Below, one piece after another: positions 24,439-34,229 of a stretch of DNA of 64,000 nt. The translations under genes and the position numbers were made by a program. The first letter of the stretch is position 1, and the number at the start of each line of letters is the position of its first letter. Source of the stretch: Alphaproteobacteria bacterium UBA1301. Lineage in GTDB: Bacteria > Pseudomonadota > Alphaproteobacteria > Micropepsales > Micropepsaceae. The notes below the pieces were generated by a model, which saw only the letters and a program-made list of their open reading frames with translations, made no database searches and was not told where the DNA came from. Location: contig DBUB01000002.1 of the NCBI GenBank assembly GCA_002307725.1, positions 610,837 to 674,836 on the forward strand, in the 5' to 3' direction.

Positions 24439-25836
24439 ATGGTCCCCGCCTTTCCAAGCTCGGCGCATATCCTGGTGGTGGACGACGAAGAGGACATCCT
24501 TCTCGCGGCCCGCTTGGCTCTGAAGCGCCATTTCGCGTCAGTCGAGACCTTGTGCGATCCGGCGGCCTTGCCGGAGCGGGTGCGCCAGGGCGGGTTCGAC
24601 GTGCTGCTCCTCGACATGAATTTCGCCCGTGGGGCCGAGAGCGGCGCGGAAGGTTTGTCGTTGCTCGCGCAAGTCCTCGCCATCGATCCGCAGGCGGTGG
24701 TGGTGCTGGTGACGGCGCATGGCGACATGGATCTGGCGGTGCGCGCGATGAAGGAGGGCGCCGCCGATTTTGTCGTCAAGCCGTGGGAGAACGAGCGCCT
24801 TATCGCCACGCTTAACGCCGCCGCCAATTTAAGGCGCGCCAGTGCAGAGGCAGCGGAGTTGCGCTCGCGCCAGCGCGGTCTTGCGGCCGCCAGCCAATCG
24901 GAGAACGATCTCATCGGCGCGTCCCCCGCCATCCGCCGCGTGTTCGATCTCATCCGCCGGGCCGCGCCGACCGATGCCAATGTGTTGATCCTTGGCGAGA
25001 ATGGCACCGGTAAGGAACTCGTGGCCCGCGAAATCCATCGCCAATCGAGGCGTTCCAAAGAAGTCTTCCTGCGGGTCGACCTCGGCACTGTTTCGGCAGC
25101 ACTGTTTGAAAGCGAGTTGTTCGGTCATCGCCGCGGCGCCTTCACCGACGCCAAAGACGATCGTACCGGGCGGTTTCGCGCGGCCACCGGCGGCTCGCTG
25201 TTCCTGGACGAAATCGGCAACGTGCCGCTGCACCTGCAGACCAAGCTGCTCACCGCGCTCGAACGCCGCGAAGTGATTCCGGTGGGAAGCGATCGTGCCG
25301 AGCCCATCGACGTACGCCTGATTTGCGCCACCAATCTGTCGCCCGAGCATTTGAACGACGAGCAGGTGTTCCGGGCCGATCTCTTGTACCGCATCAACAC
25401 GGTGGAGATCACGCTGCCGCCCCTGCGCGAGCGCCGCGAGGACATCCCGCTGCTGCTGGAACATTTCATCGCGATGTACGCGCACAAATACAACATGCCG
25501 CGAAAGCGCATCACGGCGGCGGCGCTCGACCGGCTTTGCGCCTATGATTGGCCCGGCAACATCCGCGCCTTACGCCATGCCGTCGAACGTGCGGTGATCC
25601 TGAGTGAGGGCACCGCATTCGAAGCCGAGGATTTTCCGATCAACGCCGAGCGCCGCGTGCCCGCGCCCGCCCTTGCGCCCGTGTCAGGTGGTTCCGCGCT
25701 CGACCTCGACACGTTGGAGCGCGGCACTATCATGCGCGCACTGGCGCAACATAACGGCAATGTGAGCCGCGCGGCGCAGGCGTTGGGCCTCACCCGCGCC
25801 TCGCTTTACCGGCGGATGCAGAAACATGGTCTATAA
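24439..25836 (+). CDS. Sigma-54-type response regulator (NtrC family)
   Basis: A 465-residue regulator with a receiver domain (ILVVDDEEDI; phosphoacceptor D in VLLLDMNFA), an AAA+ domain (Walker A GENGTGKE, Walker B SLFLDEIG, RADLLYRINTVEITLPPLRE) and a Fis-type HTH (NGNVSRAAQALGLTRASLYRR). The sigma-54 contact loop reads GAFTDA instead of GAFTGA. This variant exists in other members of the family, so activity with sigma-54 is likely but not certain. It overlaps the kinase gene by 11 bases. It is transcribed away from the UrcA/HlyD/ABC operon, which it probably controls. Confidence 0.94.
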   Translation: MVPAFPSSAHILVVDDEEDILLAARLALKRHFASVETLCDPAALPERVRQGGFDVLLLDMNFARGAESGAEGLSLLAQVLAIDPQAVVVLVTAHGDMDLAVRAMKEGAADFVVKPWENERLIATLNAAANLRRASAEAAELRSRQRGLAAASQSENDLIGASPAIRRVFDLIRRAAPTDANVLILGENGTGKELVAREIHRQSRRSKEVFLRVDLGTVSAALFESELFGHRRGAFTDAKDDRTGRFRAATGGSLFLDEIGNVPLHLQTKLLTALERREVIPVGSDRAEPIDVRLICATNLSPEHLNDEQVFRADLLYRINTVEITLPPLRERREDIPLLLEHFIAMYAHKYNMPRKRITAAALDRLCAYDWPGNIRALRHAVERAVILSEGTAFEAEDFPINAERRVPAPALAPVSGGSALDLDTLERGTIMRALAQHNGNVSRAAQALGLTRASLYRRMQKHGL

Positions 25837-27175
25837 CCGCCTCGCCGCAGGGGTCGCAGCCCGCTCCGCTGGGGTGGGGGCAACGTTCGTCGCGCTCGCA
25901 TGGGTGCTGACGCAAACACACTGGGTTGTGACCGCGGCGCTACTGGCCATCGCGGCGGCCGTGGAGACTTGGCTCCTCATCCGCTTCGCAGAGTCGTCGA
26001 ATCGCGAAGTGGCACGCTTCCTCGATGCCTTGTCGTTCGACGATGTTACTCAAACGTTTTCCGGCCTTTCGCGCGATGCCAGTGGGCGTGAACTCAGCCA
26101 GGCGATGTCCCGTGTCATTGAAAAACTGCGCCAGACGCGCACCGAACGCGAGGAGCAATCGCGTTATTTGCAAACCCTGCTGGCGCATATCCCCGTGGCG
26201 CTGATTTCGCTCGACGCTGAGGGCGGCGTGAAATTCTTGAACCCCGCCGCCTTTCGTCTGTTCGAGGCGCCGATCGCGGCCGAAGCGGAATTTGCCCGGT
26301 TCGGCGAAGCGTTTGCTTCGGGTCTGGCCCTTCTCAAGCCTGGCGAGACCGCGCTTTTGCGCCTGGAGCGCGCCTCGGGGCCTTTGCATCTCAAGGTCGC
26401 CGCGACGGAGTTTGCCGTGCACGGCACGCACCAGCGGATCGTATCTCTTCAGAATATCGCCAGCGAGCTGAGCGCCCAGGAACTCGCCGCCTGGCAGACC
26501 GTCATCCGCACCATGGCGCATGAAGTGATGAACTCCTTGACGCCGTTGTCTTCGCTGTCGGCGACGGCCAACGAGGCGGTGCGCGACGTCCTCGCCGATC
26601 TGCCCGCGGACGACCGCAATGTGCCGCGGCTGACCGATGCCGCCGATGCGTTGGAAACGGTGGCGCGGCGAAGCCAAGGGTTGCTGCGGTTCGTGCAAAA
26701 TCACCGCCGTTTGACCCACCGGTTCACTGCCAAGCTTGAGCGCTTGCCGGTCCGGCGCGTTTTCACGCGCTTGCACAGTCTTCTGGCGGCGGATCTCGCG
26801 GCCAACGACGTCAGCTTTGAGATGCGGGTCGAACCCGAAACGCTGGAAGTCACCGCCGACGCCGATCTGCTCGACCAGGCATTGATCAACCTGTTGCGCA
26901 ACGCCTTCGAGGCGCTGCGCGGACGCGACCGTGCCACCATCGTCTTGTCTGCACGCCGCGCGTCCGACGGCAGGACGGTGATCTCGGTTGCCGATAACGG
27001 GGCGGGCATCGAACCCGATCGGCGCGACAAGGTCTTTGCGCCGTTCTACACCACCAAGCCGCAGGGCTCGGGGGTCGGCCTGACGCTGGTCCGACACATC
27101 GCGACCGTGCACGGCGCCGATGTGACTCTGGCGGACACACCAGGCGGCGGCGCGACCTTCAATATGCGTTTCTGA
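25826..27175 (+). CDS. NtrY-like sensor histidine kinase
   Basis: A 449-residue membrane kinase. Two hydrophobic segments lie within residues 10-50. A PAS-like region begins near RYLQTLLAHIPVALISLDAEG, the H box is MAHEVMNSLTPLSSLSATAN, and the ATPase domain has ALINLLRNAFEAL, VADNGAGI, FAPFYTTKPQGSGVGLTLVRHI. The H-box form with EVMNSLTP is typical of NtrY-like partners of NtrC-family regulators. The start overlaps the regulator's stop by 11 bases. The pair lies beside the efflux operon, as in many Caulobacter-like genomes. Confidence 0.93.
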   Translation: MVYNRLAAGVAARSAGVGATFVALAWVLTQTHWVVTAALLAIAAAVETWLLIRFAESSNREVARFLDALSFDDVTQTFSGLSRDASGRELSQAMSRVIEKLRQTRTEREEQSRYLQTLLAHIPVALISLDAEGGVKFLNPAAFRLFEAPIAAEAEFARFGEAFASGLALLKPGETALLRLERASGPLHLKVAATEFAVHGTHQRIVSLQNIASELSAQELAAWQTVIRTMAHEVMNSLTPLSSLSATANEAVRDVLADLPADDRNVPRLTDAADALETVARRSQGLLRFVQNHRRLTHRFTAKLERLPVRRVFTRLHSLLAADLAANDVSFEMRVEPETLEVTADADLLDQALINLLRNAFEALRGRDRATIVLSARRASDGRTVISVADNGAGIEPDRRDKVFAPFYTTKPQGSGVGLTLVRHIATVHGADVTLADTPGGGATFNMRF

Positions 27176-27438
27176 CGTATTGCAGCGGGCGAGGCGAATG
27201 GAATCGGAGTCACGCACGCGGCTTTGGGAAAACTGGCAGAGGATACCCATAACGGCTCGTGCCAAAGAGCTGCAACGCCGCTTCGTCGCGCTGGCCACGT
27301 CAGATTTTGATATGGTTGGTGCGCGGGCGTCGAGGCAATAGGTCGCTGATGCCGCGAAGATCAAGCTTACGATGGACGCGTTTCCATTCTTATGAATTAT
27401 ATGATAATACTCACTCTGTCGGATTGGGTGGGCGTTGA

Positions 27439-28038
27439 ATGCCAAGCATTCTGGAGACCTACGTTCAAAACGAGGCTGCTCTGAAGAGATTTCTCCGGCG
27501 TTTCTCCACCCATTCGGCGGACGCGGAGGATCTGGCGCAGGAAGCATTCGTGCGCGCCTATGCGGCAGAAGCCGAACAGCCGATCACTTCACCTAAGGCG
27601 TTCTTGTTCCGGGTTGCGCGTAATTTGGCGCTGAACGAGCGCGCCAAGGCCGCAAATGCGACAACTGTGCCACTGGAGGATTTCGCCGACACATCTGTCA
27701 TAGAGGATGTGGGTCAGGTAGCGCTCGATGACGAGATGGAGGCGCGCCAACGCATACGCATGCTAGCCGAAGCGATGGCCAGTTTGCCACCGCAGTGCTC
27801 CAAGGTGTTCCTGCTCCGCAAGGTTTATGGGTTGTCGTATAAGGAGATCGCAGAAAGGCTGGGAATTTCGGTCAGCACTGCCGAGAAACATGCCGCCCTG
27901 GGTTTGTTGCGCTGTAGTGAGTATCTTCGGCAGCACGGCCTGGACGACATCGGGCAGGCTAAAGACGCAACCCGCGAACCGGCGGGCCAAGTTGCACGAC
28001 TGGATTTGATCCGCCGGAAGCAGACGCGTGATGCGTGA
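27439..28038 (+). CDS. ECF sigma factor, FecI-like
   Basis: A 199-residue ECF sigma factor. Region 2 is FSTHSADAEDLAQEAFVRAY and RVARNLALNERAK; region 4 is LPPQCSKVFLLRKVYGLSYKE, then IAERLGISVSTAEKHAALGLL. This is the FecI group, which responds to an outer-membrane receptor through FecR. The basic, Arg-rich end is unusual but short. It overlaps the fecR-like gene by 11 bases. The 263 bases between this gene and the preceding kinase hold no gene. It probably directs transcription of the receptor gene downstream. Confidence 0.95.
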   Translation: MPSILETYVQNEAALKRFLRRFSTHSADAEDLAQEAFVRAYAAEAEQPITSPKAFLFRVARNLALNERAKAANATTVPLEDFADTSVIEDVGQVALDDEMEARQRIRMLAEAMASLPPQCSKVFLLRKVYGLSYKEIAERLGISVSTAEKHAALGLLRCSEYLRQHGLDDIGQAKDATREPAGQVARLDLIRRKQTRDA

Positions 28039-29080
28039 CACGGATAAGAATGTGGTACCGTTTCCGGATGCCGCCGCGGTGGAGGCCGAGGCATCGGAAT
28101 GGGTCGTGCGTTTCGATGGTGGCGAGGCGACCGCCGAGAACTATGCGAAATTCCAGGAATGGCAAAACCGCAGCCCCTATCACCGCGATGCGGCGGCACG
28201 CCTATTCCGGCTGTGGGGCGATCTCGACGCGCTGAAGGCCCTTGCGGCCTCTGTAGCCGTGATCCCACCCAAGGTGGCGTTCTGGCGCCGCGCCCATCTG
28301 CCTTATCTCGCGGCGGCAGCGGCCTCCGTGATGCTCGTGCTGGTCTCCTTTCCGACCCATATGGCGTTGCACACCGATCCGCCGGTGGTGACGACCTATC
28401 AAACGGTCGTTGGGGCGCAGAAGACTATCGCGCTGGCGGACGGATCGACGCTGACGCTCAATACTGACACCGCTGTTCGGGTGGAGTTGTCGAATAAGCA
28501 CCGCGACGTGCATCTGTTGCGCGGTGAAGCGTATTTCGAGGTGGCACATGACGACAAGCGCCCCTTTGCCGTGTTCGTGGGCCAAAGCGTGGTGCGCGAC
28601 ATCGGTACAGCATTCGACGTCACGCTGCTGCCGCAGGCGGTAGATGTGACCGTCGTGCGCGGTAAAGTCGAGCTGGCAGCGCTTAAAGGCGACGCCGGGA
28701 AATTTACCGAGCAGCATCTTGCCGTCGTCGCGGCGGGTCAGAATGCCGTCTTCACGCACAAGGTCCGTCGCCTGTCGGCGGTCAGTGGTGCTGCGATTAA
28801 CCGACGGTTGGCTTGGCGTCATGGTGTGCTCGTCTATGCCGGTGAACCGCTGGCCCAGGTGGTAGCCGACTACAACCGCTATTCGAACGTCAAAGTTGAG
28901 ATTGTCGATCCGAAGCTGAATGATCTGCAGGTGGGCGGCTATTTTGAAATTGGCAAGAGCGAGGCGTTCCTCGAAGCCCTTAACGACAATTTCGGCATCA
29001 GAGTTCAATGGCGTGATGCTCATCACGCAGAGCTTTTTGCCGCCAAGTCGGAGGCTAGCCGCCCCGCGCATGTTCAATAA
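28028..29080 (+). CDS. FecR-type anti-sigma factor
   Basis: A 350-residue inner-membrane regulator. The cytoplasmic DUF4880 helix bundle is EASEWVVRFDGGEATAENYAK, then FQEWQNRSPYHRDAAARLFR. One membrane helix lies near 95-115 (LPYLAAAAASVMLVLVSF). The FecR beta domain has TVVGAQKTIALADGSTLTLNT, LLRGEAYFEVAHDDKRPFAV and VRDIGTAFDVTLLPQAVDVTV. The C-terminal VYAGEPLAQVVADYNRYSN is the STN-like segment that contacts the receptor. It transmits receptor occupancy to the FecI-like sigma factor encoded just upstream. Confidence 0.95.
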   Translation: MMRDTDKNVVPFPDAAAVEAEASEWVVRFDGGEATAENYAKFQEWQNRSPYHRDAAARLFRLWGDLDALKALAASVAVIPPKVAFWRRAHLPYLAAAAASVMLVLVSFPTHMALHTDPPVVTTYQTVVGAQKTIALADGSTLTLNTDTAVRVELSNKHRDVHLLRGEAYFEVAHDDKRPFAVFVGQSVVRDIGTAFDVTLLPQAVDVTVVRGKVELAALKGDAGKFTEQHLAVVAAGQNAVFTHKVRRLSAVSGAAINRRLAWRHGVLVYAGEPLAQVVADYNRYSNVKVEIVDPKLNDLQVGGYFEIGKSEAFLEALNDNFGIRVQWRDAHHAELFAAKSEASRPAHVQ

Positions 29081-29385
29081 GCAAGGCCGCTATACCGGAA
29101 TCGCAAAACACTGATAGCGCGTTCCGTCCAGGCGGTTCCTCCGCGAGGCCGCCGTTTTGTCTGCCTATCTCACTCCCATCTTCTGCACTTCCATCTGTGG
29201 TTACAGAGAGACAGAACGCACAAAACTCGTGCCGTTCTGCCACGACTGCACAATTGCTGATAAGTTTCGCCACGACGACTGGAGGATTTCGTCGTCTCAC
29301 CGGTCTTAAGGTCATAAGGCCGGTGTGAAGGCAACGGTGCCGACCATCGAGTCAGAACGTGACGATAGGGAGAGCACGACCGGCG

Positions 29386-32300
29386 ATGTGGGGCGCCTGC
29401 TGCGTAATTGCAGCTTGGTGTTTGGTCTTCGCTGTCTCAGCCGATGCGGAAGATGCGAAATATGATGTCCATATTTCTCAGTCCAACATCGGTGCGGGGT
29501 TGTCCGAACTGGCGCGCCAAACGCACGTCCAGCTCCTCTATCCGTACGCGCTGGCTCAGGTGCCGGGAGCAAATCCCGTCAATGGTCGGTACTCAGTTCC
29601 AGAAGCCCTAGAGGTCCTGCTCAAAGGAACAGGCTTTTCCGGCGGCCTTACAACGCAAGGGGTCATCACGATCTCATTGCTGAGAACAGGTTGCACAGAA
29701 GAGGGGAAAGCCTTGAGAAACAAGATTGCACAAGACGCAAAACAGACTGCTTCTATCATCGCACTGATGGTTGGTGTCGTAAGCGGGACGGTCTGCTCGG
29801 CGCAAGCCGCCACACCACCGGCCTCCGGCGATGCAATGGAAACGGTCGTCGTCACCGGCCTGAAGTCGAGCTTGAACGCTGGCGAGCAGATCAAACGCCA
29901 GAGTTACAATGTGGTCGACTCCATCGTTCCGGAGGACATTGGCAAACTGCCGGACGTCACCGTCGGCGACGCCTTGCAGCGTATCACCGGCGTTCAGGTG
30001 ACGCGCGGCAACGACCAGGTAACCGGCGTCAATATCCGCGGCCTACCGAATTTGGTCACAACCCTGAATGGCAACGAGATATTCACCACCACCGGCCGCA
30101 CGTTCTCGTTCCAAAACCTTCCTGCCGAAGTGCTGTCCGGTCTTGACGTCTACAAGACGATTTCAGCGGATCAAGTGGAAGGCGGCATCGCCGGCTTGGT
30201 CGACGTCCGCACCCATCGTCCATTCGATTTCGATGGCTTGCAGGTTGCCGGTAGCGTGTCGGGTACCTACGGCACCATCGCCCAGGCCTACAATCCGAAT
30301 GTGAGTTTGCTGGTCAGCAACCGCTGGAAGACCGGCATCGGAGAATTCGGTGCGCTGGTCAACGTGTCATGGAAAAAGGAATCCTACTACTATCCGATCG
30401 GCTGGTCGGATACGCCGCACGATCCAAAATCCACCAGCCTGACCGGGTTGAGCGAGCCCGTGTTTGTGCCGTTCGTCGGCTCCAGCACCAGCAGTGGTGG
30501 GCGCGAATATCCCGAAGCGAATATCGCATTGCAGTTCCGTCCCGGCGATGACATGGAAATCCATTTCGACATGTTGTGGACAGGCTGGCGTTCGCGTTTC
30601 ACCAACGCCTACTTTTTCTCTGTAACGAGCGACAACCTTCCGTTGTCGAACGTCACGCTCACCGATAACGGATGCACGACGTTGCTCACCAGCACCTACG
30701 GCTGCTTGATCAAGAGCGCGACCGTCGGAGGATCCGGCGGCTATCCCTATACCGCCGCCAGCAACCAAGCCCACGAATCGATGTCGGATGACTTCATCGG
30801 GTCGTTAGGGATGAAGTACAACGCCGGCCCATGGCTGCTTGAAGCGGAGTTTTCCGGCGTGTCGTCAGCTTACCGCGACCGCCGCGAAATCGTTGATATG
30901 AGTATCCCGGACTCGGTCACGACGATCAGCGACTCGAACTATCACGGGCATGCGATCTGGAGTACCAGCGTCGATGCGACCGATCCGTCGAACTACTATC
31001 TTCAGAGCTTAAACGAAAGCTTCGATATCAGTCGCGGTTCCCAATACGCCTGGACCGGCCACGTCACTCGTCAGTTCAGCAACTTCCCCATTACGTCGGT
31101 CGATATCGGTGGGCGCTATGCTTTCCGCAAGGCGACGACCATCGGCGTGTCCGGTGGCGATGTCGAAACTTACTATCCCAGCGGTAATGGCACCACGTCG
31201 GCACTCTCCGTGTTCGGTGAGAACTTCTTCGAATACCGGAAGGGCTATGCCGGCTATCCCTCGTTCGTGATGCCGTCGACCGACTATCTGCTCGACAACA
31301 CCAAGACGGTCCGCGAAGCCTATGGGGCTGCCGCCGAACTGGAAGCCGATCCGGCCAAGACCTTCCACGATGACGAAAGTTCGATGGATTTTTGGGTGAA
31401 GGCCAATTACGACGTTTCGCTGTTATCGATCCCGATCGACGGGCAGTTCGGCGTCCGCACTGTCACCGTGGGGCGGACGTTGCGCGGCACCGAGACGACG
31501 ACCATTCCCGCCGTCACCAACGAGGGCTCCTCGGACGTCGTGTTGAACGGCGTCACTTACGCGCCGGGCGATACGATCGTCGCCAGTTATACCGAACTCA
31601 CGCCTTATAATACGGAAACCAGAGGCACGGACGTGCTGCCCAGCATCAGCGCGCGCGTTCATGTCACCGACGACCTTCAGCTTCGTTTAGCCTTCGGCAA
31701 GACGATGACCTTGCCGAATTTCAGCGCCCTGAATCCGGCTACCAGTATTCTGCCGCCGACCGTCAACCGGCAAGGTAGCGGCTCGGCTGGCAATCCCGAC
31801 CTCGCACCGACGCGTTCGACAGCCTACGACCTCTCGCTAGAGTATTATCTTCCCGGCGGCGGCATGGCTTCGATCGCTGGCTTCTATCGCGACGTGAAGG
31901 GGTACGTCGAATCCGTGACCGAGACGGTCGCTTACGATTCCGATTACTGCACGGAGCACAGCATTCCTCAGGGCGGCTCGACGGCACAGTGCAACGTTGT
32001 TATTTCGACCTCGGTCAGTTCGGGCAAGGGATATATCGAAGGGTACGAACTCGCGGTCGAAAAGTTCTTCGACTTCTTGCCCGGGTTCTGGTCAGGATTC
32101 GGCACACAGTTGAACTATACCTGGATCCAGTCGAGGGCGCCGATTGCCGGTAACGATTACTTTGCGGACATGGAAGGCGAACTCACTAACGTGTCGAAGA
32201 ATAACTACAGTGCCGTCCTGATGTATGAAAAATACGGCCTGTCGGTTCGTCTGGCCGCGACCTACCGCAGCAAATACATTGAATCCTACTATCCGGGCAA

Positions 32301-32514
32301 CGACACCACGCCGCCTATCGATTACGTCAACGGCACGACGTATGTCGATCTCGGCGTGAGCTATAACCTGACGCCGCAGATCATGGTGACCGCTTCGGCA
32401 ACCAACCTGCTGGGCGAATATTACAGCAGCTATTCGGGCACGCCGCTATTCCCGCGCGATGTCCGGCTGGTCAACAAGTCCTATACGCTCGGTGTCCATT
32501 ACCGGCTGAACTAG
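29386..32514 (+). CDS. TonB-dependent receptor with N-terminal STN domain
   Basis: A 1042-residue outer-membrane receptor. A first signal sequence (WGACCVIAAWCLVFAVSADA) precedes an STN domain (ISQSNIGAGLSELARQTHVQL, VPEALEVLLKGTGFSG). A second signal-like stretch follows (TASIIALMVGVVSGTVCSAQA), then the TonB box METVVVTGLKSSLNAGEQIK, the plug (PEDIGKLPDVTVGDALQRITG) and the barrel ending in NKSYTLGVHYRLN. The plug and barrel match the TIGR01782-like carbohydrate receptors of Caulobacter/Xanthomonas. A GTG at 29359 is an alternative start. It follows sigma and FecR genes and precedes glycoside hydrolases, so plant-polysaccharide oligomer uptake is inferred. Confidence 0.94.
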   Translation: MWGACCVIAAWCLVFAVSADAEDAKYDVHISQSNIGAGLSELARQTHVQLLYPYALAQVPGANPVNGRYSVPEALEVLLKGTGFSGGLTTQGVITISLLRTGCTEEGKALRNKIAQDAKQTASIIALMVGVVSGTVCSAQAATPPASGDAMETVVVTGLKSSLNAGEQIKRQSYNVVDSIVPEDIGKLPDVTVGDALQRITGVQVTRGNDQVTGVNIRGLPNLVTTLNGNEIFTTTGRTFSFQNLPAEVLSGLDVYKTISADQVEGGIAGLVDVRTHRPFDFDGLQVAGSVSGTYGTIAQAYNPNVSLLVSNRWKTGIGEFGALVNVSWKKESYYYPIGWSDTPHDPKSTSLTGLSEPVFVPFVGSSTSSGGREYPEANIALQFRPGDDMEIHFDMLWTGWRSRFTNAYFFSVTSDNLPLSNVTLTDNGCTTLLTSTYGCLIKSATVGGSGGYPYTAASNQAHESMSDDFIGSLGMKYNAGPWLLEAEFSGVSSAYRDRREIVDMSIPDSVTTISDSNYHGHAIWSTSVDATDPSNYYLQSLNESFDISRGSQYAWTGHVTRQFSNFPITSVDIGGRYAFRKATTIGVSGGDVETYYPSGNGTTSALSVFGENFFEYRKGYAGYPSFVMPSTDYLLDNTKTVREAYGAAAELEADPAKTFHDDESSMDFWVKANYDVSLLSIPIDGQFGVRTVTVGRTLRGTETTTIPAVTNEGSSDVVLNGVTYAPGDTIVASYTELTPYNTETRGTDVLPSISARVHVTDDLQLRLAFGKTMTLPNFSALNPATSILPPTVNRQGSGSAGNPDLAPTRSTAYDLSLEYYLPGGGMASIAGFYRDVKGYVESVTETVAYDSDYCTEHSIPQGGSTAQCNVVISTSVSSGKGYIEGYELAVEKFFDFLPGFWSGFGTQLNYTWIQSRAPIAGNDYFADMEGELTNVSKNNYSAVLMYEKYGLSVRLAATYRSKYIESYYPGNDTTPPIDYVNGTTYVDLGVSYNLTPQIMVTASATNLLGEYYSSYSGTPLFPRDVRLVNKSYTLGVHYRLN

Positions 32515-32657
32515 CGGAACACCTCGATCGCATGCGGCTACGCATCGATCGTAATACCGATCCGGCTTCGAGGCTCATTGTTTCGGGGCCGGAAACGGCA
32601 ACAAAAACCATAACAACGCTCGAGCGCGGTTCGCGCGGGACAACGGATAGAACCCCG

Positions 32658-34229
32658 ATGCTTGAAAGATTTGCGTTAATTTGTTCACTTGTTGTGTTTA
32701 CCGGTGGTTTTCCGGCGCTCGCCGATGTCGTTCCCGGCTTCGACACCTCGGAAGGCACCAAGCTGACCGACGGTCAGGGTTACGTTTCTCTCGTCCGTCT
32801 CGAACACCAGTCTCGTAAAAGTGCTAATGGGCGCGTACTGATCGCGCTGGAGCGCCCCGATCTCACGGGCATCCCTCTTTATGAAAGTCTGGATGACGGC
32901 GATAGCTGGCACTTGGTGACCAACGTCACCGACCAGGTTTTTCACGATCTCAAGCGCTGTCAGTTCCGTTATCAGCCGAATATCATCGAATTGGCGCGGG
33001 ACAGCGGTCCGCTGAAGAAGGGTTCCTTGCTGCTCTCCGGCAATACCGCTTGTGCCGACGCCGACGGTCATCTGACCGAAGAACACTTACAAACTTACGC
33101 TTCGACCGATCTGGGACGTAGCTGGAGCTATCGCGGCACCATCGTCGACGGTGGCGGCCGCCCCGAGGCCAAGGACAATCACGGCGTTTGGGAACCGAAC
33201 CTCGTCGTTCTGAACGATGGCCGCATCGTAGCGTATTATTCGACCGAACAGCACAAGGCGCAGGGCTACAATCAGTTTCTGGCCCACAAGATTTCGACTG
33301 ACGGCGGTTCAACCTGGGGCTCCGAAGTCGCGGATTCGGCTGTTTCCGGCGGCGTGGAACGGCCGGGTATGGCGACGGTGGCTGCTCTCCCCGACCGTCG
33401 CTATGCCTACACTTACGAGGATATCGACGGCCCCGACAACAATGGTCAAATCTACATCAAATTCAGCCGCGACGGGTTGGATTGGGGATCGCCCGCCGAT
33501 CGCGGCTGGCCGATCCAATCGTTGGGCGGGGCGTGGCCCGCGGCCTGTCCGATGGTGACTTGGTTGCCGATCGGCAGTCCCAATGGTGTCCTCATCGTTA
33601 GTGCCGAACGTGCCGGCGGCACCGGCGATGCGGGGGGGCGCGCCTTGTACTGGAACAAGGATCTCGGCCGCGGCCCATGGTGGCAGGTCCGTGCCCCTGT
33701 GCAGAAGCGCACCGGAAATATGGGCGCCGGCTGGACCCAAGCGGTGATGCTGAAACACGATGGACGGGTGTTGCACATCACCTCGTCGTCGTCCGCGACC
33801 AGCGCCGCCGACAATATGGACTCCGGCAAGAACGTCATTCTGTTCGCCGCGGAAAAGCTCGCCTTCAACCGCTACGAGGCAGAAGACGCCACCCGGCACG
33901 ACGCCGCCTTCATTCGCGACGACAAGATGTCCAATCGCGGGCGCGTACGAATGGCGGCCGCAACTGGTCGACTCGATTTCGACATCTATGTCGACAAGGC
34001 GGGCACCTATCCCGTTACCGTCCGTTTCACGGCGGCGACGTTGCAGCCGGCTACGCCGGGACTGCGCGTTAACGGTGCGACGCTGGCGCCAGTGGCGGTT
34101 CCTGTGTCGGACGGCTGGAGCGACATGACCATCAGCGCTCCGCTGACGGCCGGGTACAACAAGATCACTGTATTGGGTGGACAGCAGCCGGCCGATGTCG
34201 ACTACATCGAACTTGGCGAGGGTAAGTAA
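32658..34229 (+). CDS. Secreted sialidase-fold hydrolase (GH93-like) with CBM
   Basis: A 523-residue exported protein. A signal peptide (MLERFALICSLVVFTGGFPALA) precedes a beta-propeller (about 30-390) with BNR/Asp-box-like turns SLDDGDSW, STDLGRSW, STDGGSTW and SRDGLDWG. From about 395 there is a CBM6/35-type domain (NRYEAEDATRHDAAFIRDD ... DVDYIELGEG). Fungal GH93 exo-arabinanases share this fold and arrangement, and the adjacent GH43 gene fits arabinan use; a plain sialidase-like hydrolase is the alternative. The ATG at 32658 is chosen for its signal peptide. Its stop overlaps the epimerase start (TAATG). Confidence 0.8.
   Translation: MLERFALICSLVVFTGGFPALADVVPGFDTSEGTKLTDGQGYVSLVRLEHQSRKSANGRVLIALERPDLTGIPLYESLDDGDSWHLVTNVTDQVFHDLKRCQFRYQPNIIELARDSGPLKKGSLLLSGNTACADADGHLTEEHLQTYASTDLGRSWSYRGTIVDGGGRPEAKDNHGVWEPNLVVLNDGRIVAYYSTEQHKAQGYNQFLAHKISTDGGSTWGSEVADSAVSGGVERPGMATVAALPDRRYAYTYEDIDGPDNNGQIYIKFSRDGLDWGSPADRGWPIQSLGGAWPAACPMVTWLPIGSPNGVLIVSAERAGGTGDAGGRALYWNKDLGRGPWWQVRAPVQKRTGNMGAGWTQAVMLKHDGRVLHITSSSSATSAADNMDSGKNVILFAAEKLAFNRYEAEDATRHDAAFIRDDKMSNRGRVRMAAATGRLDFDIYVDKAGTYPVTVRFTAATLQPATPGLRVNGATLAPVAVPVSDGWSDMTISAPLTAGYNKITVLGGQQPADVDYIELGEGK

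Noticed and set aside
25940..27547. 535-codon open frame opposite the NtrY-like kinase
   Set aside because: Residue use is typical of an antisense shadow of a GC-rich gene (Arg/Gly/His-rich without motifs).
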